Below, one piece after another: positions 36,931-51,321 of a DNA stretch of 64,000 bases. The notes under the pieces were generated by a model that saw only the letters and a program-made list of their open reading frames with translations, was not told where the DNA came from and did no database searches. Position 1 is the first letter of the stretch. Each line of letters begins with the position of its first letter. The translations under genes and the position numbers were made by a program. Source of the DNA: Agelaius tricolor (lineage: Eukaryota; Chordata; Aves; Passeriformes; Icteridae); NCBI GenBank assembly GCA_023055355.1, contig JALJCS010000004.1, positions 20,424,244 to 20,488,243 of the forward strand. The letters run 5' to 3'.

Positions 36931-39900
36931 CCGGCAGGGACATGTCCATGAGGCTGGCACCAGGCAAAGTATCCCCCCGCACTGGGTGCAGCAGCATGGC
37001 GGTGATACTGCTGCCAGAAACATTTCCAGGAAAGTCCTTTTATTCCGCCTTGTTTTAGTATCTGAAAATTGCTTTGGTGGGTATTTTGTTTTGGTGTTTT
37101 GGTATTTTGGTTTTGGTTTGGTTTGGTTTTTGTTTGTTTGTTTTCCTTTTTTATTTGTTCTGCTTCTGGACCGAAGTTTGGTAAAAGGTATTTTAACACC
37201 AGTGGTGGCTAGTGTTTATGTGCATAACATTCAGTAATACCTACTGGAAAACACTGTGACATCAAGAGTTGATGCACAGATGAGATACTAGTGGGATGGA
37301 CTTGGTGTTCATGTAAGCAGTAGTAGACAAACTTTGATTTTTAACAGGGAACTTGTCTACAGCAGTGGAATAAGTGCAGATTGTGTGAGGTTTACCCTTA
37401 AATCCTTGTAGAGACAGCATTGCTGATGCCTTTAGCTTATAAACTTTAGAACATATAGTTAGTGTAAAAATCAGGGTTTGCACACTGTTACGCAACAGTG
37501 AAAAGGAAGAAATCATATGATACATACTTCTCACTTTCTTGATGTCTTAAGACACACAGTGTATTGCTAAAACGAGCAATGCATGTTTCTTTACCCAGAT
37601 AATCTCAGGAGCATTCTTTGGCCTAAGTAAACTTGACAGACCGAAATACATACAGATATACTGAAGGAGTTGTCTTGTCTTTTTAAAGTACTTGTGCAAG
37701 TCCTTTATGCATTTGTATCTTTCCACCATAAAACTTTTCACTTCATAATCAATTCACATTTAAATACCTCAAAAGAGTTAGATATATCATCTAGTTCAGT
37801 TAACTTATAAAAGGGATTTTTTTTTTCTTGAGTTTTGGGGTTTTTTTGTGATGTGTGGCATTTGAAAATATTTTACTTAACGGGTTTTTGCTGATATTTT
37901 TTTTTGGCAATTGGATTTCTCAGTCCTGTTTAAGTTAGCTTTGTTTATGCAATTGTATCTAGTATTGCCTGAGCATTGAAAGACTGCAAGTACATTATCA
38001 ATGAACTATGGACGAGAAGTTTTTTTTCTTAAAGGACAAGATGTTTAGCTGGCATGACAGGAGGTAATGTCTAAATTACAGAAGGTCTTGCACCATAAGT
38101 CACATGTCTGCTGTTCCATAATGTGCCCTGAGATGCACGAAGACAGACTGATGCTTTTCTAGATGATATGAGGTCTTGTCTCTTTGGGGAAGTTACTGTG
38201 CAGTCAGCTAACATATGACACCACTGTACTATTCTCTCCTCCTGAACACTCTTGGTGCACGTACACATGCACACGCACACACACAGGAGTCAAATACTAT
38301 TTTAATATGAAGATAAATTCACCCTACCAGTTTATTTACTGTACATAGGGAAATCTTAGCTGAGAATTTGTTGAAGTCCTTGAAGGAGACAGGAATACTT
38401 TCACCTTCAGCATGTTGACTTAGGCTTAAGTGTTGTGGGGATACATCAGTTCCCTAGATATTTTGCTAAGGACATTTGAGAGCCCAGGTGGAAAAATGTG
38501 AGCATATGCAAGGGAAATCAGCCCAGCAACCGCCATGGTCAGAATTTGGTCATCACAAGAGTGGCCATTTAGAAACCTGTGATAGGAAGCTGAACTAGGA
38601 CCACCTCCAACTCCTGGATGCACATTTCATCTCTGAGAATTTTATTATAATGCATCAACATGAACGCTGACAGTCACGTTGCAGCAGCTGTTCATTATTT
38701 CAGGCAAGGTAAAAACACTGTGTTACACAGCTACTAGGCATCCCTCTGTTACTGTCCCTGCTGCTCCTACCTGTGCACCACGATGTGTTCACAAGCCAAA
38801 CTGTAAGCCCCGTGGGGTGATGGTCTGCTGAAGTGAACAGAGGGCCAGTGGCAGCAGTTACAGGTAATAACTGGGCAGATACTGATAGAAATAATTTTCC
38901 ATCTAACTGTGCAGCTGTGTGACAGTATGCTGCAGTCACACCAGCTGTAGCAGCCTTTGCTATATTGTAAACCTCTGTGCAGGGACTGAGCAATGCACCC
39001 CTTCTATGTTAGCAGAGAGAAGGGGTGAAATCAAGAGTTCCTTCAGTTCCTCTGCTTAAAAGCTCAGCTGAAGCCTTCCAGTCCAGAGATATAGCTAGCC
39101 ATGCTAATCACAGTAGTCAGCGATGTGTCTGCAATAATCTAAAGATCAAAACTTGGAAGGAAGACATTTGTCCATTACTTTAAATCTCTCAATTTCAGAG
39201 GATAACTTTCCAAATTGTTTTTTTTAAAAACCCCAGCTTTTGAGGAACTCTACATATGCACAACTCCAAGTATTTTGCCAAAGCCATACCACTCTTCTAA
39301 GAGGCAGAAACAACACCTTTTAATAACTAGTCATGTCACCATTGCAACAGCCAAAATGTTTGCCAACTCCACTGCAGCTATCAGGCCCTACAAGTTACCA
39401 GATAACAGAGTCTATACATTTCTAAATAGTGCCAAGAACTTGCATTGCAGTATGTTGCCCCTGAAGCTGAAGGAGTCAATTCAGCATTGAATCTCCAGGG
39501 ACAGATCTAATCAACCTGAGATGTGCTGCTGCAGTTTTGAAGTGTGGTTGGTACTGCACAAGTTGCTGCATCACATGCGTGCAGCACAATGCTCTCTTGC
39601 CCTTTGGAACCAATCTACTTATTTGAATCCAGGACTTTAGAAACTTTTTTGGGACTTTTAAATCCTTGCCTTCATTCTCCTGGTAAAAATACACAGAGGA
39701 GGGGGCCCAATCTGCATCTGCCAGAAGACAGCTCAGCAATCAGAAAAGCTCAGCTCCTTTGTAATGGCAATTGACTTACCAAGCTACAGGAGGCTGGCAA
39801 TATGTGAAAACCATCTGAGCAACGTAAGCAGAATAAGCTATGTCACACTCAACTGTGACAGGACTGTGTGAACAAGCAGTTCCCCTAGACCAGCAATCTC

Positions 39901-42112
39901 AAGATAACTCATGATCTTTACTGAAGTAAAAGCAAGTGGCTTGTTTGCATTCTATTTTATCTGAATAGCAAAGGTAGGACATTTATTTTATTGAGTCAAA
40001 GCGCTAGAGATCTCAATTACTATTGAGACTAAATTCAGGATTTTTGTTCCTGAAATAAAAATATTGAACTGGCTAACTTAAAAAGCTATGCATGTGAACA
40101 TGTTTCTTTATACAAATATTAAAGTCCTCTAGCTTACAATTTAGTTTCTGTCATTTCACTATATTACACTATGGCTTAAGAATAGATTTCTCCAGGAGTA
40201 TGGTCTCAGTCAAGATGTATTTCAGTGTTTTGTAGTCTAAAATGCAAATTACTTTATTTCATAGCAGGCTTTTACTGACCAGCTTCCATTAGATGTTACC
40301 TAAACAAAACAAAACAACAAACAAACAAAAAAGAAAATAAAAACAAATTTAAAAATTCATATGTACTTCTGTTTACCCAAAAATTGATCCAGTTTAGAAA
40401 ATCAGAGTTGCATTGCAGAGAACACTGTGCTGATTTTACATCCCAGAGTCTGATTTGTGTGTAAGAAATTCCAGTCATATTTGTCTTTAGGAAAATGAAA
40501 CTTTAAAAAATACAGGCCAACTTTCTTTTCCAAAAAATAATCATGATTTTCTTCTACCTTATAGTAAATGTTCTTCTTGTAGGAAATAAAGCATTGTAAG
40601 TTTCCAAAATCAGAGTGACTGCTTCAGAAAGCTGGGAGGATGTGAGAAAACAGTTTCAGAAGGGATATCCCTATGTCCTTGCTTTAATAGTTACTATTAG
40701 TGGTACATTCAGAAAAGTTTTAGGAACTGCAGATATTTTTTTACCTAAAAGGTAACCATGATTGAGCATGCCTGGGAAAAAGGCTACCAAATAAACATGG
40801 ATGTTTCTCCTCTTCGGTGCAGTTCCATGAAAATAACCAACTTTCTCCTCCAGCCTAGACATTCCTCACCACAGATCTGAGGTGGCTCCTGAGTTTATAA
40901 TGTCCCTCTGGGATTAACAACATTTGTTCATAAGTAGCCTCTTAAGAATCTTTGTTTTGGATTCTCCCTAGTAAAATACAAGATTCTCCCTAGTAAAATA
41001 CAAGATTCAAACTGCTTCAGCTGGAGCATAATGAGGTTAGTTGCATCATTATTAGGTTAGAAAAGGAAGCGTCATTTGCTTCAAGGGAACCCAGATAGAG
41101 TTCTGTGAGTGTTCTGAAGACCTGGGAGATGGCTGAGGAGCAGTGACACAATCCTTCTGAACTTCTTTGTTTCCAGTGGTCTTGTGATCTATCAGAATCA
41201 CCATTTCCTCACCCAAGTGCTAGATAAGAAACCACATTCCAGCTTCTCTGCTGGGCCACAAGACAGAGACGACTTCGTTTGCATCTCAATGTCTCACCCA
41301 GTCACAGGAGTTGGGAGATGATGCAAGGGATTGCTTGCCTTGCAAGAAATACCGGGTGGGGGTCCTCCATTACTTCAGGCTTAGGGTTTCTCATAAGCAA
41401 TATTCTATTTCTGTGAGGTTTTTTGATGAAGGTATTTTTTGTATGTGTGGGGGGGAAAAGGAGCTCTTTTGTTCTCCTTTTTCTTTTACCTTTTTTTTTT
41501 TATAGAGGTTAAATACTGAGTTAGAAGTCAGCTTTGAAGCTTTGACCATTGTGTAACTCACATGCTTAAAATTCTAAACTTTGATTGATTCCTGATTCAT
41601 TACTCAATGTCTCTTCCTCATTTCTGGCAGGTGGTAATTTCTGTGTTTTGTGTTCTGTATTTTGGGAGATTTGAAAGCTAACTGGGGGGAAATAGTGGGA
41701 GTTTGCAAGGAAGTATTGTCATGAATTGTTGATATAGAAGTTTACAAATCTAGAATAATTTTCACATTCTATTGATGTTTGTCTAAAATTTAAAGGTAAT
41801 TGGTGTTTTTTCCTCCTTATACTAAAAAGGAGATTTTAAAAAATTTCTCAGAAGTATTTACCACTTCCTGACTCTCCTAATTTAAACTTTTACTCTAACA
41901 AGTTGGAAGTTGTAAATCCAGTCAGTATTGTAAGATTCCTCTGACCAAGATCATTTTTTACTGCCCATCAGTACTCTACAGATCACAGTGAAAGCATTTG
42001 AACAGATTTCAAAGAAAGTGTGGGTAGGATTTCACATACTATTTAATATTTGAAATCACGTTTTGGTTTAATGATCCAACATTTCTATTTTGAGATGGAA
42101 ACAATAATAAAG
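36931..42112. other. intergenic region upstream of CTSL, part 1
   Basis: AT-rich DNA with a GT/T-rich low-complexity stretch at about 37077-37160, a short AC-rich run at about 38262-38284, and an A-rich stretch at about 40302-40345. It also has a 22-bp tandem duplication at 40960-41003. No exon with recognisable coding content was found on either strand. Confidence 0.7.
40960..41003. repeat. two-copy 22-bp tandem duplication
   Basis: The unit beginning GATTCTCCCTAGTAAAATAC is repeated perfectly at 40960-40981 and 40982-41003. This indicates a recent slippage or duplication event. Confidence 0.92.
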
Positions 42113-42177
42113 TTCAGAGAAGTATAAATCTTTCAGTGTTTGATTATGATGTTTGTGCTTCTGCAAACCATTGTAAA
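42113..42177 (+). repeat. dispersed 65-bp repeat, copy A
   Basis: The segment starting TTCAGAGAAGTATAAATC is repeated in the same orientation at 45011-45074. The two copies differ only by one T insertion and one C/A substitution over 65 bases. Flanking sequences are not obviously related. Confidence 0.95.
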
Positions 42178-45010
42178 CAGCTGCACAGCACGAAAGACAA
42201 ATCTGTCTCTTGGAGCTGTAGTGTCTAAAGTACAAGCTGACATGCTGGAAAGTATTTCCCATGATAAGGTTAGAGACTGTGAGTGAGGTGAGGAATTATT
42301 TTTAAACTTAAAAGTTACAGGCTGGGCTTCATTAACAGATCATGTGAGAGAAGGTTAAACAAAAGCTGCTTGCAGAAGAGCAGAGAGGCTATTGAAACAA
42401 TCGAATACGGGTCTAAAGTTTGTTTTCCTGAAAATCAGGTAAGAGCAAAATGACTGCATGTGCTTTTGTGGTAAGAGCAGTGGTGACTCACACCTGCTGT
42501 TATTTCTGCTTTACAAACAGAAAGACTGAGGAAAGAAGAAGCAGTAATGTGCAGCTGTGGCCACTGAAATCAAATTAATGACTATGAACAAATCTCTATA
42601 GGCTCTTCAATACCACGATTAGCCATGGTAAATTGTAATGCATCACATCTCTTCTCCTATTTCTGCTAGTCAAGATAAGTGCCAGGGTTTCCTAGTTTGG
42701 GGAATACGTGTGATATAAATGAGTGAAATGTGCATTGCCTTGTCAGTCTCTGAAATTCAGTTGAAGCATTGTCAGCCCATTGATCCTCAGGATGCTGGTA
42801 ATTGCTGCCAAAATTACATTATAATTTCAAATATTTTAATAAGTTCTTAATCACTGTGGCAGAGACACTACACCAGGTCTTTTGTAGAACTTTTGTGGCC
42901 ACCAAGGACTTTCTTGATTTGAATCTTTGCACTATCAGTAGAGCAGAATTTCTTTTGATCTCTCCTTTGGTCAGCCTTAGCCCGTGATGCATCCTAAATA
43001 TATTCCACAAGCTTCAGGACAGCACAGCAGAAGGCAAATGACTTCTGCACTGGTTGTTCATTTGCCACTGAAAGTGAGTGTGTGCAAGAGGACATTCATC
43101 TGGATATGAGGTGAAGCTGATTTAGTTAGTGGCCAGCATGAAACAAGATACTGTAGGAAAGTCACATCACAGCAGTGTCTGGATGGCTCCACGACAAGGC
43201 CATACATAGTGCAGCAGCTGCAGAGCTGAGGGTTGAACACTGCTTCTCAAACTTGTCTCACGAGCAGCTATATATAAGCTTATGCAATTTCCTCTTGCTC
43301 CATATGGAAACATCCACAGGGATTTTACTAGACCTTGCCCTTGGGCTTGCAGAAGAGCACAGTGAGTGACTGACAGAGTATTCATAGAATCACTTCTCAT
43401 CCTTGTCACCAGAGTCTTCCTCTGCTCTTATAGCAGGCTATCGCGTAGTGGGTGTGCATTACCAGAAAAGTGGGCTGACCTGGAGTGGTCGTGATGGTGC
43501 CTACAGTAGCTTACAGCTGTGCTGGCCTGTCTAATATTGGGGCCTGCTCAAGCCAAGCCTCACTATTCACATTACAATGTACTCTACCTGCAAATTCCAC
43601 CCTCCCTAAGCTCTATTGCTCAAAGTCAGACTTGGTTATTAGCTAAGTAAGCTGTTTTACACACTGGCCTGCAAACAACTCATTACTGACCATATCCATG
43701 ATCTAATGCAAAAAATTTGGCCTTTGCTCATAGCTGGAAAGGTTATGATGAAACCCCTTTGTTCAGACTCTGTCCCAGTGCTGTGTAGCTGGGTTGCCTT
43801 CTGCTCTCTGGCCCCCTGATAGTGGTCCCAAGCTCTCCCATTTGCATGAAGGGCAGACACTTGAGCATACACTGCAATCCCCGTTTCCTCTCTCCCAGCT
43901 GACTTTTTTTAAGGACTTTGTTTTTGGCTAAACAAGTAACTGCTCAAAACAGAGGCTGTGTTTAGGGGTATTTCCAGTCTGCTCCAGCTACCATGTCTGT
44001 TAACAAAAGCTTTCCTTGGTGCAGGTTTCAGTGCAAATTTTCAGAGGCCCTCAATCCTGACACTTGGATCTGGAACTAGGTCCATTCACAAGCTGTCTGC
44101 AAAAGGTTAATCCCCAAATACTATGATAAAGAGAGACATAGAGGAAGGAAGGGTGAAAGAAAGTGAAGAAATACACAAAAGAATCAACACACTAGCAATC
44201 TAGAGTTTACCTAAAACACCCTTAATATTGTGACCATTTTGATTTTATGAACAATGGCAAATATTAATGTAATTATAAAAAAATTATTAATTTTTTTTTT
44301 CCCCCTAACAAATAAGCATGAATTTTGTACTTTTTTTTTTTTTTCACACAGTATTACTACATTAGCAATATTACTACATTAGCTGGACATCCACTCTAAA
44401 TAGTCTTACATTATAACAAGGCAAGGACACCCCCTTCATACTGGCACAGCTATCTTCTTTCTGGGTGTCATGAAAAAATGTATCCAGAACTCATATTTGA
44501 GATCACACACATTATATCATCTGTTGTTCAATAGACTGAGTTTGTACTGTCCTAAACCATTCATGGATTGTAAATTAAAATTCCTAGAAAGAAGGTTTAG
44601 TTATTAATGGAAAAATATACTTCAGTCATGTTCTGTATTTAGTGTACAATAATAATTTCAATTAAAATGGTCCATCATAAATGGAGCATAGAAATGTCTC
44701 CCCTTGAAGCAGTACTTAAAACTAAAACAACAGCAATCAAATAATCAAATACTGGATGAGACTCAGTTGAGTTGTCTAGTAAGATTTCTAATACCATATA
44801 GAAAGCTATTTTCTCTTCTTCTTTACTTCTCACTGAAAGAAAAGCCAAGCAGAAGTGGCAAAGTCCAGCTGGGACAAGCCTATACTTCTTCCTGTATTTG
44901 GCCACATTTAAGAACTACATTGTCTATTGCCCAGTATGCAAGTCTTCAGTTGCCTTGTTTGTCTGAAGGGGACTGGAGACATTAAATCAAAGAGTCATCA
45001 AAAAAAGTCT

Positions 45011-45074
45011 TTCAGAGAAGTATAAATCTTCAGTGTTTGATTATGATGTTTGTGCTTCTGCAAACAATTGTAAA
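45011..45074 (+). repeat. dispersed 65-bp repeat, copy B
   Basis: A same-orientation, near-identical copy of 42113-42177, about 2.9 kb away. Similarity ends abruptly on both sides. Confidence 0.95.
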
Positions 45075-48023
45075 TAGTTTAGAAAATTTTGACTCAGACA
45101 ACTGTCTGGCTTTTCTTGTTAGCTTTCAAACTGGAATTGATATGAACATATTTTTAAATGATACCAGAATGTCTAGCGTGGATATGTCTACATGTTTTCG
45201 CTCTGGCTGTAACATGCCCTTTTCACCTGGACTCAAGGAGAATTTTGTGTCTGTCTGATGATCCTGTATGAACCCAGTGCCACAGAGGTTGTTTGCTCCT
45301 CCTGCAGTAACCTCAGTGAGGCAGAAGTCCATCTCCTCAGCCCCGAGCCCCTCTGCCGCCAGTGGTCTTTCTCCTAATCTTCCCTCAGATGACTGAGATT
45401 GTGTGCTGATAGCTCCTGACGCAGAGTGAAAATGAAGACAAAGGACAGAGTTGCTAGAAGTGACTGATAGTTGGCTTAAGCAGAATATGTGTGATTTTTT
45501 AATATTTCCCCTGACTTTTCCACCCATCAAGTCAGCTCATAGTCCATTTTAGGGCTCTTTAATGCCTCAAATTCTTCAAAATAACAATAGCAAAAATAAG
45601 CTCTTCCCCCCCTGTCCCCAAGCTTTATCACCAAGCCCATTCACTCTGTCGAATTTGATTTCATTAAGTGTTAGCCTTACCTTATCACTCACTATCCTTT
45701 GAGAAAAGCAGAGGTCAGCAGCCACCCTAGATATTGTGATAATGCACATTGTGTGGTTTTGGCTAGATCTTGACTGAAGATAATCAAAGCAAAATAAAAA
45801 AGAGATGAAAAAACACCTCACTCTATTGGTATCACTACTAAAAGCAATATTTTGCATTGATTAAATTTCTCTTCCACGAACATTAACTAAAAATACTTTG
45901 TTAACCAAGACCTGTGAGGGAGTAGGGGATCAAGCCTGAAAATAATTCAGGACTAGTTCTCTATAAGGCCTCCACACAGCTGTCAGAACTTGTTTCTACA
46001 TATTTTCCTAGGTAGAGCCTGGTTGCAGAAACAAATTTTCTGGGCTGACAAATCAGCATATGTGTTGCTGCAGTACTGGCCAAACTTTAGTGGAAGAAGA
46101 TGAAACCCAAAATTTGATTTTAATTTTTTTAAAGGTGAATTGCTATGTTTTGTTTGCTATGTTTGATATGTTTAAGTATGTTTAACAAGGGCTTGAAGCA
46201 TTTTTTATGCAAAACACTGGAAAGAAAATAAAAAATTCATCTACTGCATTTGTGATTCGGTTCAGCTCAGATGTAGTTCCTAAATTCACTACAGACATGG
46301 CCCAGTGAGGTCTTGGCTGCCCTTTTGCTGTTCTCTTCCTCAAGCAGAGAAATCCAAGAGTATACTGTTCTCACATACTGGAGCACAGGTACAGTCACAG
46401 CCAGCGAATGTAGCAAAGGTACATTCTCAGCTGTAGGGTGCAGTGAGTTTTTTTTATAATACTGTAGATACTAGGGCTGTGGGTAGCTCTTTATGAATAC
46501 TAAGCAAGGGAGATATGAAGGAACAGTTTTATCCTCAGGTCCCTGGACAACCTTATCCTTACGTTCAGTTATGTACTTGCAATTGTGTATATGCATAATT
46601 CATTTGCTTGTTGCCTGTTTTCTCTGTATTTCCATTTTGTTCCTCTCTCCCATTGGTTCTGGGAACCACCAGGGCTACCTCACATTTCTCAAACAACCTT
46701 CCTAAGTCAAGAAAATCTGCAAGTTTCAAATGAATCATAGTGAAGCACACAGGGCCTTACCGTGCATCCTAATGTAGGCTGAGCTGAAAGTGTGTGAGTA
46801 AGAGTTTTGTGTAAGAGTTTTGTTAGGTAGGCAATGCAGTATAAATGGTGAGATTCACACTTGTCCTACTTCCATTCCTTTAGTCAGATCATCAGTACCT
46901 TGTGCTTGTTTTTTCCCTTGACAATATAAGACCAAGGGCACCATATCATCCACGAGTCTATTTCCCTGCTGTATCTTTTGATGAAATCTTGTATCTTGTG
47001 ATTAGCCATCACGAGTCAGGTGTGAAAGGGAGAAATCTCCAACTTGCCTGGAAGGCAGCTTTTTCAGAGGAGAGAAGAAACCAAACCAGAGCCTCTGCTG
47101 GGGGAAAGCCAGGGAGACCACAGCTGCCACAAACCAGTGCTTGGCAGCTGCACTGCAGTGTTCCCTGATCTGAGCATCTATAGCTCCAATCTGGCACAGC
47201 TTGCCAAGTGAGGATGGGAAGAGATACAGAGAGAAAAGAATGAACAGGAGACAAAAGTGAGTCCCAACATAAAGAAAATGCATTGGTTCTGCCCTTACAC
47301 TACTTTTTCTGCCATCCATGTTGACATCTATCTCCACAGCTGCTCTCTCATTTATTTGCAAAAGATCCCATAGATACCTCTGTGTTATTACTGAAGTCTG
47401 ATGGATTCTTGGAATTGATGAACTGTAGCTTAGAAGAACAATTCCTATGTAAAGAAACTGAAGTATGCTGAAGTAAATGGGCAGTGGAATATCCTTGCTC
47501 CTACGGAGCTCAAGACTTTGCCCTGCAAGCAGACATCCTACAGACAAAGAAGGAGGCAAAGGCAGGATGAGTTTTGCTTTTCTCTTTGGCTGTTTCTGAT
47601 TAGGTAAAGTCTGGGGTAAGTGAAATTGCTAAAGATTGAGCATCCTGAGACTGCCAGGTGTGATGTGACAATGTGCTTCTCATCAGTAGCAGAAACTGAC
47701 AATGACAATAAACATCAGTAGTTTTCCTAAGAAAGCCTCTTAGAAAAGCAGTTAAGATGAAAGAATCATCACTAAACATCAATATATTGCCTGAGTATGC
47801 AATTAGTATTATTATTGTGTATTATTGTGTATTAAAGTGTATTATTCAATACACTTTTAAGAGATAGAAGACTTTCCCATTTCTGTGGATGGCATTTCTA
47901 CAACACTTGGCAGGAACCTCCAGTCATTTTCTGAAGACACTGAAAAACCATGCCTCGTATTATTATCCACAGAAATGGTCTCATATAATTCTGTCAATTC
48001 ACATTTTATTCACATGAATAAAA

Positions 48024-48060
48024 TACACACACACATGCACACACATACAAACACACACAC
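48024..48060. repeat. (AC)n microsatellite, interrupted
   Basis: ACACACACACATGCACACACATACAAACACACACAC-type simple repeat. Confidence 0.92.
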
Positions 48061-51000
48061 TTTTGAATGTTTGCAGGACTAAACCCTAAATACCTAAGCT
48101 CTCTGCTTCAGTGGGATGGAAGAATTATTTTTTTCTGCTCGGGGAATAGCTGATAACACTAAGTCTTTTATGCTCTTGTAATGCGCTGCATCATTTTTTT
48201 CCCCAGCACTGTACTAAATTTCAGGAAGACTAAAATAAAAAACTAATTATAGAGCACATATATGCAGTCTACTAAGTAAAGTGTCTTTTAAGAGTGTATA
48301 ATTTAAGACAGTATTTCTCAGAAGACTAAATGGAGAGTAACCTGACATTTTTTGACACCTGACTTGAGAAATTAACATATTTCAAAGAGTTGTGTAAGCA
48401 AATTTTATACTATGGAGGCCAAGTGGAACTGTTAAGAAATTTTCTTCCTGTCCCAAAGCTACTGTGAAGACCACACAGCAGCTTTTGCCAGGGTTACTTT
48501 CTGCAATGAAGTGTACGAGGATCACTAGTGTTTTGCTTCAACCTGTACAAGTGTGTATGTATCTATCTCCAGTGTCCAAAAGGTCCATATTGAGGGTTTA
48601 AATTAGCATCACAAGCTGAACATTTTCTTCAGGCAAGAGTTGATGAAGCTATGCCACTCACAGATGAGATTAGCAGTCACATTACTTGTACATGGAAACC
48701 GGCGGGGTTAGGGCAGAAGATCAAAGCTGCTGTTTTACATAGACCTTCTTATGGCTTTTATTTTTTCTTCACATGTCTTTGAGCCTTGCTTTACGCTTTC
48801 TTGTCTTACTGTCTCTGTTAAGTTTTCTTTTGTTGCTGGAATAATTTGATTTCTTTGGAGATTCTCAGACTGGAATAGATGTGTTTGGTTTGTTGCCTGT
48901 CCCCCTTCTCTTTGACTCAAAAGCCATCCCCCTGTGCTGTAAACATTCCTGCAAACCTTTCCTTTCCTTCTTCTCATGTTGTTGCCCAGGTCTCTTTCTA
49001 CATAGAGGAGGTAACTGAAAGCACTCAGCAGAAGATGGAGTGGAGAGTAGTGTCCTCTATAGTGTGTTCTTTGGCACTGAGCCTGGTCAGAGGGGTACAT
49101 CCACACACCACTATCATGGGCAGATAGGGTTCCTAGAATGCATGATCAAGAAAGGCATTTCCCTTTGAGAAACAACTCTCAGACTCTTCTTGCTGCTGCA
49201 GAAGCAGCATGTGCCTAGATGCATTCTTATCCAACCAAGACTTCACACAGATGTTTAAAACTGTGCAGCAGGAGCCCTGCTAGCACAGTAACTTTAAATG
49301 CATGTGCCCACACATGACTTACTTGGCTAGCAGCTATTGCAAATGAAACTAGTTTTGCCAGTAGCTTGGGTCGACATAGTCTTTTTCCCATTAAATAGGT
49401 CACAATGTTGTTTTTTGATTTGTGCTCTTGTTTACCGGATTCTTATTGTGGCTGACAGCCTGAAGGCACGGTGTTGCAAAGGGAGAGTGGGATGGCTGGA
49501 GGTCTGATGAGAGATGTGTCCCTCTTGTTGCAATGCCCTCTGTATCTCCCCAGAAGCCCCTGTACAGACAGACAGGAGGTGAGAGAGAGGAGGAGATGGG
49601 GTCAGGGCGAGCTTTGCTATGCAGTTTGATGATTGTGAAATGCTGTGTCCCCGAGCAGAGACTTGAGTCAGTGCAGCAGTGCACGCCAGGGTCTCCCTGC
49701 ACCAGACACCTCCCCTTATTTTACCAGAATGCATTGCACACAGGCTGTGCAGGAAATCGGATGTAATAGATTTGTGGTTATATTGCGAAAAAAAAAAAAA
49801 GACTGCGTGAAATCAGCATGTTTGTTTATCTTATGGAATGGTCATATGAGAGAGCCCTCACCTTCTTTCACTGGTAAATTGCACAGATTGTGCCTCCAAG
49901 GGTGATGAGAGACAAAACCAAGACCATCTCTCTCACCTCTCAGCTGCAAGTGTGCTGTCAGGAATCAAGGAAGAATTGTAAAACAGCCAAACAAAGGAGG
50001 AATTTGGCAATGGCCATTTTGAAATAAACCTGTTTGTGACAAGCAGTGACTGTGGCAATATTTACGCTATGATTCATACCAAAGTGCAGCACCTGAAGTT
50101 CTAGTCTGGATGACTTTTAGGATAGAACCAGCAGCAAATACTATTTTAACGTTTAATAATGAGCAAGCAAGTATCAAAGCCGCTCTTGGCTCTGGAACTG
50201 TACTGATTTAGAGTAGTGTAAGAGCTGGCTGGAAGCATCTGCACTGCCAGGTGCATGTTACTTGTAACCACCTATCTCTCTGTATTCACTTTCAGTCTCT
50301 CTTCTCTTTTATGTGACAATTTCTGTTACAAGAAACTCTTAGCTTGCATATATCACATTAGAGCCCTTTGAGGATGCTCTCAGAAAGTCCCTTACACTGC
50401 CTCCCACTCCTCATTGATGAAAAGACTGAACCTGCATCTATGCTAAAGGGCCACCAACACTGCCTGTGTCTTAAGCTGCAGGCAGCTCCTGGAAGCCTCC
50501 TTACAAAGAGATATAGGCATGTTATTCTCTCAGTGCTACTGGATAAACAAACTGCTACAGCCAGGAAGACATCAGAGATGCTTTGTATGCCTGGTTATTG
50601 ATGCTGTCAAAAGGCAGTTTTTAGAAACTCAGCAAATTCCAGTGGACACCAGTGGGAGCTCCATGTTTTTACACTACAAAAACAGCTCTTCTGAGGGAAT
50701 CAAAAAGTCAGGTTCCTATTTCTTTACAGAAACTCAGCTTCAGAATATGAGACTGTTCTTCCTCTCCTGCCCTAATAATATTGATAAATACCTGGTGAGA
50801 GAAAAAGCCTGTCTTACTGGCTGTCTTACCAGGGGAAAATGAGATTAGAAAAGGGGGTGTCTACAGATTACTTCCACCAAGAAGATCTTTGCTTCCAACA
50901 AAATCTTCAACATTGGACTTCTCAGTTTAGTCCTCAAAGGTACTTAGTGGGTTTTTCCTACCTAAAGTACTTATGCAGGGAAGTATCTTCACACAGGCTG

Positions 51001-51321
51001 GTTGGGTGACTCTGCTTAGCATTACTTGTTCTCTTAGTTTTTCCCTGTACTTAACTATTGAAGCTAGTTTTAAACAGTTTAAAGAAAACACCCATAAACA
51101 TTTAAGCAGGAAAAAAATTAAGAAAACCCACAGTTTTTAAAACAGAAAAATGACTGATCTAGAGCCTGGAAGAACTGCTTACGTGACAAATCTGCTTGCT
51201 TACATTTTGACTTCTCACCTGTCTCTAGTTTTTCACTTGGAGGAATTCTTTGTGGGAAATGCAGGCACAGAAAGCTTCCAAGGCCTTGAGCATACAAGCT
51301 CAGAGATAGAGATGGATACAG

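Larger units (their letters stand above)
42178..51321. other. intergenic region upstream of CTSL, part 2
   Basis: Gene-free as far as can be judged. It includes the second copy of the 65-bp repeat, an AC microsatellite at 48024-48060, an ATTATTGTGT-type short repeat near 47805-47845, and one long unexplained open frame at 47002-47559 on the minus strand. I recognise no conserved protein. Confidence 0.65.

Noticed and set aside
37785..37805. ATCATCTAGTTCAG as another antisense CR1 end
   Set aside because: Only about a dozen bases resemble CR1, with no supporting flank.
48001..48060. Regular AC-rich repeats as a CRISPR-like array
   Set aside because: Simple dinucleotide repeat with no spacers, in a vertebrate genome.
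49400..49766. Overlapping frames of about 100 and 77 codons on opposite strands
   Set aside because: Mutually overlapping frames without any recognisable domain, so no reason to choose one as real.
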